The notes below the pieces were generated by a model, which saw nothing but the letters and a program-made list of their open reading frames with translations, searched no databases and was not told the DNA's origin. Both the position numbers and the translations under genes were made by a program. This document shows positions 11,601 to 23,600 of a DNA stretch of 64,000 nt, piece by piece (positions within the stretch are counted from its first letter, which is position 1; each line of letters begins with the position of its first letter). The DNA comes from Blastobasis lacticolella (taxonomy: Eukaryota > Arthropoda > Insecta > Lepidoptera > Blastobasidae), in assembly GCA_905147135.1 (NCBI GenBank), contig LR990039.1, positions 34,469,708 through 34,533,707 on the forward strand, read 5' to 3'.

Positions 11601-14600
11601 TTCACTGTTTCCATTGAGATTGGAAGACGATGTTGAAAGTATAAAACAAAACTATTACCTATTTTCTGATGTACACAGAGGGCCTAGTGCGAGTTCCGCT
11701 TCGATTTTACTTTACTATCGCGTTTGCGTTTACGTGAAAATTAGTATGAAAAAATATATAGCGCCGCCTAGTGGTACGTAAATGAAGTTTTTTTCTTCAT
11801 ACAAATTTCGACGTAAACGCAAACGCGATAGTTAAGTAAAATCGAAGCGGAACTCACACTAGGCCCTCAGGTCCTCAAGGACCTCGAGTCAGGCGATGGG
11901 CTGTTTTAAGTAGCTTTTGTTTGAAGTAATGTTAATCTATACTAATATTATAAAGAGGAAAGGTTTGATTTTTTGTTTGTTTGTTTGTATTGAATAGGCT
12001 TCGAAACTACAGCACCAATTTCAAAAATTCTTTCACCGTTGGGAAGCTACACTATCCCCGGGTGACATAGGCTATAAACCCGTGTACCCGTAGTGGTACC
12101 CGTGCGAAGCCGGGGCGGCTGCTATGATTGATATTGAGCTGAATACGATTTTGATTTAGGGTGCTGAACGCTGTCGCGGTTAAGCCAAAGGTAATCTAAA
12201 AGCACTACGTACTGTTTATTTCCTCATTCAATGCCATCATTATTTGAAAAGCGGATTTAAGGCGCGTCGTTGGCCAAGTGGTTCAGGTATCCGACGCGTA
12301 AGCGAGAGCGTTATGTACATTAGTTGAATGCTAATCAATGCTCGTCAGAGCCGTCAATGACCGTCAGGTTAAGGAAAACATCATAACGAAACCTGCACAT
12401 TCATGCGACTGAATGTGTAACCATGATCCAATCTGGTCAGATTCCCCTCGTAGGTCAGATGGCAATCACTCCACAGTAATTATCTGATCTGTCAAATCTT
12501 AGATCATGGCCAAGGCTGAGATCACAACCGGGCCATTTGCGCCAAGATGATTATTATATTATTTGAAAAGCGGAAACAGGGCTGCGAACCGGCGAGTGGC
12601 CAGTACGCGAGGCGCGCAGGCCACCCAGCTTCGCCCAGAGCCATTACAACTAAGTGTTGGCATAGCGGCCATATCCCACCGCACACGGCGTCTCATACTT
12701 TCGCATTTAGCATTGAGTGCCTTCGCGGCTCGTGGCCGTCATAACAGCCGCATGCCGTCCCGAGAGAGATGTCACTGCGCAATTAGAGGAAACTCCCGCC
12801 GTTCAGTGGGTCACTGCATGTGTTCAGTGGGTCACTAGTTGAACACTGCGGTTTAATTAGATAGGTTTCTTCCATTCCATCTGCTGTTACAGAAAACTGT
12901 AGAGCATAAGGTGCCGGGCATTAAATGCAATATTATCAATGGATATTTTTAGATCGATGGTCCGATGGATGGAAGCACAGGGAAAAGTTGCCCATGGATC
13001 GGCTAATAGAACTCGGCGATCGTACTGCGGGTAATAAATGTCGATGTCATTGCGAAGACTAATAAAAAGAATATACGCTAGCTACATTAGGACAATGCAA
13101 CCAATATTGCATGTATCGTTCCCGGCGGACTCCTCGGTCTTGACTGCGGAATGGGAAAATTCTTTCTCACTACATGACTATAACTACGTTCAGCTACGAC
13201 ATGGGACGAAAGGGTTATCACTGGTACAGCTGAGCCTCGATCGCTTCTGATGTCATGATGAATGGGTATACTTTTTTGTGTGATGCTTGGAGCACGGACT
13301 GATCTCACACTGTTGCACTACAGTCTTGTAGTATTAAGTAGTTGCAAAGTATTAAAGCAGGTATATCTCCAAGAATTTACGTCATCATCACTGGACATTA
13401 ACAGCTTTATTAAAAGAGAAGGTAAAAATATTAATCTAATATTAGTAGCTAGGTGCCGTTTGCACTGTTTTTGCTATGCGAATGTTTTTTGTTTTTAATT
13501 AAGCGAATTATTTACTTGATTGTTGCCCAGCGAAATTTTAGTTTAGCGATGCTGGAATGTTATATACCATGTTCACGAACACGCCACGAATGAGCAGTTG
13601 CAGCAACGGCTCACGCACCGGTCGGGCGCCGCGTGTTTGTTTCGTAGGCGCCGCTCGCGCGCTGTTGCAGCAACAGCTCTAGCGCGGCTCACGAGAGGCG
13701 CGCGAACCGTTGCTGCAACTGCTCATTCGAGGCGCGTTCACCAAATTTGGGCGCACTTTAAGAATAGATCTAGATATACTCCTAGCCAAGTGCAGCGTAA
13801 CATTTCGAGTCCAATTATGAATCTATAGTACCACAGAGAAAAACACTACGTGCAACTACTAAGTACTTAATGAATACAAAAAAGAATCGTAAAATCCGCC
13901 GTACACACACAATTACAAATAAAATTATAATGTACCTAGGTAATTTAGGTATCTAAGAAGATAATCAATACAAATATTCGTTTTGTTCTGAATTCATTTG
14001 ATTTATTACGACAGAATCATACACGAAATTTGAAATTATAATTCTTCTAGACTAGTTCTGAGTGCGTACCTATTTATCGATGTTTCATGGAAGAGGCACG
14101 AGGCAGAGTTGCGTAGGCACGAATCGGGGAACACGGTTGCACCTACCTTTGCTCATTATATTCTCAGTGAAGTAAATTTTCGTTCATTTATTTTATGAAT
14201 ATTCACTGATATTTGCATTCGGACCAAGTTTTGTCTAGGTAACCATATATTGTTGGATAGGGGGAAAATATATCTAACAAATAAGATTATTTCCATGGCA
14301 ACCCTATAGTTGGACCATGGTCAGAGTAGATAACCATGTGTTTTTTTTATTTGAGACATTAATATCAAGATTTTTCTGAATAACAGATAAGGTAAGTTAA
14401 TTACCTATCATGGCCGGATCTTAGACCAAGCGTGACGCAGCTCTGATATCGATATTCTTTTTATTTCTGAATTAATAATTAATCTAAATAAATTTGCGTT
14501 CCGTTTCACTCTTTACAAGCCGATGAGTTTTATTTTTATCAATTTTCATTAAGCTCGTTATGCCAGCCGTAGCCTCTGGACGTATTTATAAAGGCATGCG

Positions 14601-17600
14601 CATTGCTTTATTGGCAAATTGTAATATGATGACACAGTCGAGAGCCCTTAATCCCCACTCAGTCTGAATTGATATTTAATACCATAAAGCAAACGAAATG
14701 TACAAAATGGTATCGACACAACCTGTGGTCGCGTGACTCCTACACGCCAAATCGGATGATGATTCTATAGCTACCTATTTAGTTTTCCGAGAAATATTAT
14801 TATAAGTGTTTTCATCCTTTTCCCATTTTTATTTCTTGTTATGACTCCCTCGAGCGCGTCTCCTACGCGCAAAGCCTTCACGGACTAATTAGGTTCTATA
14901 TTTAGTTTTCAGAGGAATATCGAATGTTACAATTTCTTTCTTCATTGAACCATTTTTATACCTTGTTGGGACTTATCGTGCGTGTGCAATATACCTAATA
15001 AAAAGGAGTTATTTACGTTTACATGATATATGTTCGCAATAATATTCATAAAATTGCATATTTCTGCGAATAAATAAGTGAAATTCAGGCAAATACAATA
15101 AATCCAATATATGTTGAGTGACTGCCGATTTACTTATTGAGTCCATCGTGTGTGAAATTGGGGCAATATTTTATTTTAATATTGCAATACATTAATCCGT
15201 TTTGTATCCAGCAGGGGACGTCCTAAGATGATGATGAGACGTCTTCTGTGGTGATTTGTATGACGACGGATGCTTGACAGTTGACTCTATCCAGCAATTG
15301 TAGTTTGCAGTTTTCACCTGCTCCCAGTACGGATCTTTGTAACTTTGAACTTTCCCGCATGATTAGTAAAGTAATAGGTTACTTTTCCGGAATTTAGACC
15401 CTTGATACGCAGAATTCATGTATTCCTATTAGTGAAAGAATTTTCAAAATCGGTTCAGTATTTTCGTAAATTACATTATCTAGGTACAAACTCACAAACG
15501 TGCAAATTGTTTCTCTTTATAAGATTGTCATAGCTCCACGTGGTTACTTCCCTAGCAATTTAAACACAAATATAATACTTTAATTTAATTTTTACTAAAA
15601 TTCCTCTATGCATGTTATGCTATAGGTAGAGGTGCTCGTTATATTATATAACGGGTATATTATAACGGTATAAAAATATACTTATAACACCTAATATTAA
15701 TACATAGATTATATTTTCTGCTACTAATATATTATAACACAAGATAACCATAATATTGTTGTATTATTTTGTCTGTTATATTCTGTTATCTATGCGATTA
15801 ATGTCGTCGTGGTAATACAAATATATTGTTTAATAATACATTTTTATATACGATTCTGTTCTCCAAGGTACTTAATCAACTGTGAATAATAATACAAACT
15901 GAAAAACGGCGACCGTTATACGGTACATAAAATTATATTAGGGTGTTATATTAAAACGTTAAAAATAACATAATATTTTTAATACCATAACGTTACGTTA
16001 TGTTATATGAATATAACGGATCCGCGCACCTCTAGCTATAGGACTACAGAGTTACAGACAGACAATAAAACCGCGTAGATATTGCGTGGCACTTGTTATT
16101 GTTGTGGCGTTGTTACAACTCCCGGATCCGGCCCGGTTACGACGGGGTTACGACACGGCTGTGACATCACTGACATCCGTCACGTCTGCTGTACTCATGG
16201 TTACTCTGAACCACCGTAAGAATCATGCCGTACTGCTCACAATTGCCTCGAATTCTGCCATGGTTAGTTTTGTAGTTTTCTTTTTTGTTATAGTGAGTAG
16301 GGCTCATGCTGCATGTATGTACCCTATCTTCGGAATAAGGACTACAAAGGTTGCGTAATGCGTTACACGTGGCGTCGTGCAGTAGCGCGAAAAGCGTAAT
16401 CCTAGTTCTAAGAAAAATGCAGTTCCAAGTTTCAACCAAATGCGCAGTTCTTTTCATGCAATATGGACGAGAGAGACAGGTACTTTCCTTTCCAAGTTTG
16501 CTCTTTATTAATTTCCAAGGAAATCTATCGATACAATCCCTGTGTCCTGTGTGGCCTGTGTTGCCCGTAGTTCTATTTTTAAGATTCAATAGACGCTAGA
16601 AGCACTGTTGAAGCACTTTATAGGTATCACTAAGGTGGGAAAGAAGCTTACGGCCTGCCTGATGGTGCGTAGTTACCTACTTACTACCTACTAGTTTATG
16701 AACTTGCCTACGTACATACTAATTACATAAAAGTTAACTCCATAATATAGGCTGTCAAACGCACCTACTTTCCCGCGGGGAAACCCGCTGTAACGCAACG
16801 CAATCACACGGTTCATACGCCAAATTGCATCACGAGGATATTGGTACCTACCTAGAACTTGTTGCAAATTACATCACGAGGATATTGGCAGGAACATACC
16901 TAGAACTTGTTGCTGAAGACGAGCAGCAAACTGTGTTTAAAAATAAAGATGTACAGATGTAGCTACACACTTAAATTCCCTAATTAATGGCGTGTCACGA
17001 TATTTTGCCGCGTGCCATTTGTTCGACATCACTAACTTAACTTATAACTTTGTTATAGTAGCTATAGGGATGATATAATAAAGATATATAGGAGCGTCGG
17101 TGGCCGAACGGTTGAGTATCCGACTCGCAAGCGAGAAATACCGGGTTTGAATCCCACTGCTGCCATGTACCAATAACTCTTTTCTGAGGTATGTACTTTC
17201 GTTGAACACTACCCGATGCTCTTACGGTGAGGGAAAACATCGTGAAGAAACCTGCACATTCAGGCTACTGAATGTGTTATCATGATACAATCTGGTCAGG
17301 TTCCCCTTGTAGCAGGGTTACGGAGGTCAGATAGCAGTCGCTCCACTGTAATAACCTGATCTGCCATATCCTGGATCATGGTCAAGGTGAACTCCAGGGC
17401 CTCGTGCGGGACATTAATGCCAAGATGATTATTTATCAGTACCTAATAAAAGCCGACGCATACAGTATTGCAAAAGGTTATACTGGGATTGTAAAATAAT
17501 TGAATACTTATATTTTTTTTTTGAGAAATAAGTTAAAGAGGTTTGTCAGCGTCGTAGCAAGGGGAACAATCTGGTATACGTACTGCCTGTGGCGCATGCG

Positions 17601-20600
17601 CATTTTTAAAATAATTCATTTCTGAAAACAAACACTTTTAAACACAATATCTAAAGTACCTACCGACTAACAAAATGCTAGTATTGGCATTTTGAGTCAT
17701 TCTTCTTCGATTAATTTTTGAATCTGTACCTACATACTTAAATTGCCATTTATTTCCATACTAAAAGTGCCATTGGTTCGCCTACTATAACATAGGTAGA
17801 GTTTAGTTATTGTATCCGTGTGTGTAAGGATTCCTCACAAACACGTGGACCTCGAAGTGACTGCCGTAAATATTGAAAGCAGGTCACGGTGTATTCAAAA
17901 CATCCGCTCGCACCAAATCGGAGACTTGCGTTAAGCAACGGATGAGTAACCATACTTTCGCTTGCCGTTTAGGACAAAAAAAACATCTAACAACATGGAC
18001 TTGGAAGACGTTTGTCGGACAGAAATTACAGTTTCCTTCGAGCTATTATTCGAAACGAAATATTGTTATTAGACTTTGTTGAAGTACTTAGGTACCTTTT
18101 TTTTTGTTTATTTGTTACCTTTACGGGTTAGAAATGCTACTTCTTTCAGTTCTATATTATATTTTCAAAAGAACCTAGGCAATGTACGACCACTAAATAA
18201 GACATAGCAAAAAAAATATTTTAACTCACGTGTTTCAGAATTTTCCCTACATTCCGTTTTATATGCTTTCTCTTATTGTTACCAAGCTTTGCGAATCTTT
18301 TGAATTTCAACAGCTATTCTGGTACATATAAAAATACTATCACAGGCTATTGACCTAAAACCTATATCCAGCGGAAGACCTTAGTCAACCTAACACACCT
18401 AACGATCTCGTTGAGGTGCTAAAGTTCGATTATCCTTAAAAGTTCGGTCACCCATCCAGTTCCCGGACTTTGCGTACATTGCTTAACCTTGGTTATTGTG
18501 ACGAAAACATGCTGCCAGTAAACCAGTGACGCTCCTGTACCTACATACCGTAGGTTTATTCAAAATACATTTATACACAATGTGTAAAAACGTTTTGTGC
18601 TAAAATATGCAGGTACTTACTGCAGATTTACGGCGTTCAGCCAGTCACAGCCTAATAAAGTGTGTTGTTAGATTGATTTACATTCAGCTAAGTAAATCCA
18701 AACCTAAATTATTTGATATTTAAGTATTAATAAGTCCACAAGGTGGACCGACGACCTGGTAAAGATCGTAAGTACCAGCTGGATGCGGAAAGCACAGGAC
18801 CGGCCTTTGTGGAGATCTCTGAGGGAGGCCTATGCCCAGCAGTGGGCGTCTTCTGGCTGATATGATGATGATTATGATAACATATAAGACTCGAACATGT
18901 TAATAGACTGCATGCTTACTGATTGTTACTCGCTTGTGGACTAAATAAAAACTATACAACTCGTCAATTACGATTCCATTATAACTCTATCGATACAAGC
19001 TTTTGCAGAATACCCAATTCGTCTCAGTCGAACCCCCTTAAATAAAATTGACAGACGCAGGCCCCAGACGGGCTAATTATTATTCTCGAAAAAAAATTAG
19101 TCCTTACCATGTATTACCATAACCTCCTAACCTGGCGAACCCCCTATCGGAACCGCGCCGCATGCGCGCGCGCCGCCGAGAGTGAAAGCGCTGACATCAC
19201 CGGCGCTCGCGATCCGTTTACGTAACCTCGCACGCAATAGGGCCGATGCAGATTTGACGCACCCTCTGCTGTTTTTAGGCTCACGGTGGAGATACATAAG
19301 CGCTTGTTACATTTGGCTTAATTCGGTCGTCTAAATTGAAGCAAAAAGCGTGAGAGCAAATCAAAATGGAATGTAGTGTTTATGAAATAAAGTCCATTTC
19401 TGTATCACTCCATGAAACATAATATAAATATGCTTGCACAAATTCACACAGCGCCATTTAGCCCCAAAGTAAGCGAATTATGAGAATTAGATAACTGATA
19501 AACTACTTATATAAAAAAATTTAAAGCATACTTATACATAGTACACCTGGGTGTAGTACGATCGGGTATAAGATAGGGTCTGGACCCGTAACGGAAATTA
19601 AAATGCATCATGCCAATTTCTGCTCAGCCGGGAATTAAACCCGGGACCTTTGCGTGGCGACCGGTATGTAAACTAACTAAATCACTGAGGTCGTCAAATA
19701 TGTTATAAGTATACAAAAGGCTGACCAATACCTTGGTCAGAAAAAATGCTCTAACATCGACAAGGCCACCTTTGATTTGATCACGTGTATTTCTAATGTG
19801 TGTTAGTTTTAACGCTGAGCGAGTTCCAAAATAATACATATGCAGTTCCCATTAGGAACAGTCTCTCTACCATAAATCAGCAATGCGATGCATCAAACCA
19901 ATATAATTGTCGTACATACATTGTACTCAGTACCTACTTTTAGTTTACTTATAATAAGGTGTGCTTTAACATTTCCAACATCTTTTTAAGTTTACCAACT
20001 TGTGGGCGCCCTTTGTACAACATAATTCAAATAGGAGAGCAAAATCTACTCAACTACGTCAAAGTCGTTGTGAGATCCGCAGATGCACATTCCCTGCCTA
20101 GTTCAAAGTTTAATTAAATATATTTCGCCCCCGTGACGTCGAGTTATTAGAATACTCTTTGTGCTGTCTTACCACAAGGTCTACGTTCATAGGATTAATT
20201 AACTGCACCGTCTCGGATGGGTTGGTATCACACAATATGAATCACGTTTTGAATTTAAGGATGCATTTTGTTCATCATAATAAAACCCTCTCTTTGAAAT
20301 CTGTAGAAGTCAGTCGCTTGCCTACGTAGTAATTAAATACATTAAAGACTAAAGGCCTTGCCACATACAAAGCTCGGCGCGAGCGCGGCGTGAGCGCGGT
20401 GCGATATTTGCTAGGCAACCATCGCGTGGCGCGTTATTTGCTAGGCAACAATCGCGCGGCGCGATGGTTGCCTAGCAACTATCGCGCCGCGCGATGGTTG
20501 CCTAGCAAATAACGCGCCGCGCTCGCGCCGAGCTTTGTTTGTGGCAAGGCCTTTAGAGTACTATTTGTACCAACTATAGATTCCTCTACTTACAATGAAA

Positions 20601-23600
20601 ATCGCAAATTAATGGTAAGCGAAACGCGATATCGGCTAAGCGAAACTAACATTGAACGAGCTTTGCGTACTAATACGATTAGGAAAGTTGTAATTTACAT
20701 AATCTTTTATTCGTATTTATTACATATACGTATACGTCTTGTTGACATAAAACCTTTTTATTTTAAAAACAACCATAACATTTAACTGTTGGTTTTTCTG
20801 TTAAGTATATTTCACTTTGTGGGTGCAATAAAGAATTTTAACTTACTAAGGTAGGTACATTTATTTTTGTTATTACCTAAATGTCCTTACCTATACTTCG
20901 AGTACATAAATTATAATATCATAGGTATTATTATTAACTCGCTAACGGTATGCACATTACGATGAATTGATGACCTCTACCTACACATTCATCGCAATAA
21001 AGGAATTTATTGGAAATTCCCATGCAAAACAGTGTTGCAATATACATACCAGTAATGCTATTTTGCGTGGGAATTTTCAGCCTCGGAAATACGAATTTTT
21101 CCGAACTGAAGCTGAAACTTGTTAGTTAGATAAGGAAGGAACGTTAATTTCAGAATGAATGAGACTAATGAGGGAGTGTGGTGCCTGCACATTGCAGGCG
21201 CACATGTGCTTATTTTGCGCCCCCTGTAATAGCCGCCCAAACCGGGGCCGCAGATAGACTTGAGCCTACTATACAAAATAAACCAAGCTTAACGAAATTT
21301 ACTTACGTCACCAATACGGCAGTACTCAAAAGAAATAGCTTGCAAATATTTACTTGACGCATATAACCTTGAAATCCGTTGCGTAACGAGACCCCGCAGC
21401 GATTGGTATGACTCAAACATGTTACCGGACAATGCGAGGCGAGAGATCGCGGAACGTAACATCGTATCGTCGAAGCATAATGCGAAACTAATTTTTTTTT
21501 ATTTCTGTAATAATTGTATGTAAAAAATAGTCTTCGGTTTAGATTTTGGTTCGTTTTCAGGGTTCCGTAGGCAGGTACCTCAAAAGAAAAGCGGAACCCT
21601 TATAAGGTTCACTTTGTTGTCCGTTCATCCGTCTGGCAAGACCCTTTTGTCAGGAACGCGTGGAGGTATCAAGCTGAAATTAATATCAAATACTCAGAAC
21701 TTCAATCCCTTGGAGCAATAAAAAAATTCAAGCTTCTAAGTCCACGCCATCAAAAGATACAGCCGTTTGGGCGTGGATTATATCTATCGTCGGCGACGTA
21801 ATTAGAAATTCTAATAATTTTGAGTTGACAGCACAACGCTACCTGCGTCCCCGACTGCGTTATTTACCACGTGTAGCGAGAATTTGATATTTATTTGCTT
21901 ATGCACCTCAATAGTAGATGTTTGAGCGGCGTCCACACCAATACGGTTGGTGTGACACCAAGACCTATAAAAAATTACTTAAAATATTTTCACACAGCTA
22001 CTATGGCTAATCGTTTGCATCGCATCAGCTAATATTTGGCTTTTTTATTTCGCTTAAAAACCCAAAACACTTCTCAGAAGAATTGTTTGCTCAGTGTGAC
22101 AGAAATGGCCGGATATCTTCTGGCGTGAGTCAGCGCGGTCCAAAAGCGAGGGAACAAATAAAGAACCAGTCCAAATTTGCTGTTATTATGCAACTGCGCA
22201 GGCGCGTCGCTCACATGGAGTCGGGTGGCGCCCGCGACGTCGCTTTCACGCGGCTGACTCAGCCCGGCTGGCCTGCAATGGCCACATCAAATCTTTTGTA
22301 TGACATTTTCGGCTACACCGACTGCAGTGACAGTATTAGCAGGGGTCGTCTAGCATTTATGTCGACCAATATCGAATCCAAGACCAATCGATTGGTAGCT
22401 GATTTATCATTTTGATTTATTATTTATTAAACTAGTCAGGCATTTGACCGATATCTCGTCTTATAGGAAGAGGCGATGCGGCCGTAGGTGGAGCATGCCT
22501 GTCTAGAAACAGCCTATACACTCTGGCCTTGAAAAAGTCCGGGTTATACTGTTCGGGGAAAATACTATGTAGCCAATTTCGGCTTTAAAATAGGCTCAGA
22601 ACAGCGCCATAAAGATGGTTGTACATACATATAACTACATAGCCGCAAATGGTCGGGCTTTCAAATCATGGCGTCTTTGATCAAGGCTCAAGCTCCTGTC
22701 CGTTGAATCGATACATTTTTTGTACTTACCTATTTAAGTACGGTATTTCTCAGACAATGTTCCGACCGCCGTTTATATGGACTTCGGCCATATGTAGACA
22801 TTATCTTCGCCAACATCGAGGACTAAACTTGTAGCTTTGTGATAATATCATTGTGAATTGGCTTACAAATAATATTATGTATATTTATTTTGAATGATAG
22901 ATAAATAAACTAAACTAAACTAAACTTGTTCGATAACAGAGGAACTTTCACCCTACCTATACCGGACTTGAGCCTCCTCCATTTCAGCGGGGGGCATTGC
23001 CATAATGTCCACGCTCACAGACGGATCGAAGATCCCATTGTTGGAAATACTGAATAGAAAACGCGGCTGCCCATTACCAGGTCTAATAGGATACGGAGGT
23101 AATAGGTATTCTGTCACTATTACATTAGCGGTTTTACGCCACCCGTCAATGCATCAGACCCCAGAAAACGAAGGAAAACACCAACCGTTAGTAATTAAAG
23201 TGCAGAGAGTAGACGCGATTGTTACAGCCGGGATCTCCCGGGAAAATATTCCGAGTAATTATTTACAGCAGGAAATCAACTAGAAAGGAACCGTCAAAGG
23301 AACAAAACAATACAGCGTTGACGAACAAAGTTAAATGGTACCTAATTATAATAAAGGTATTTATCATTCCTGCCATTGTGAAGCTTTATGAGAGTTTTTC
23401 GGTTGTTTACGATCTTTTGCTGCTCCTCTAAATATAAAATAAACGAATGAGAGTCTGTTCGTCCTTTTGTTAGAAAGCTGAATTTCTCAGAAACCATAAA
23501 AGAGGGTAGCTAAATGAGTTACTTCCAATTTGGTAAAGAATAAACACAATTTATATTAAGTAGGGATTTCAGTTGTTGCTTTTTTTCTTTTATGGTCGAT

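Noticed and set aside
17090..17165. tRNA-like head of SINE family 2 as a tRNA gene
   Set aside because: The stems are incomplete and the sequence is repeated with the same 3' body at several sites.
22083..22415. 110-codon frame in the GC-rich patch at 22.1-22.4 kb
   Set aside because: No recognisable domain, no splice partners that extend it, and located inside the proposed protease intron.
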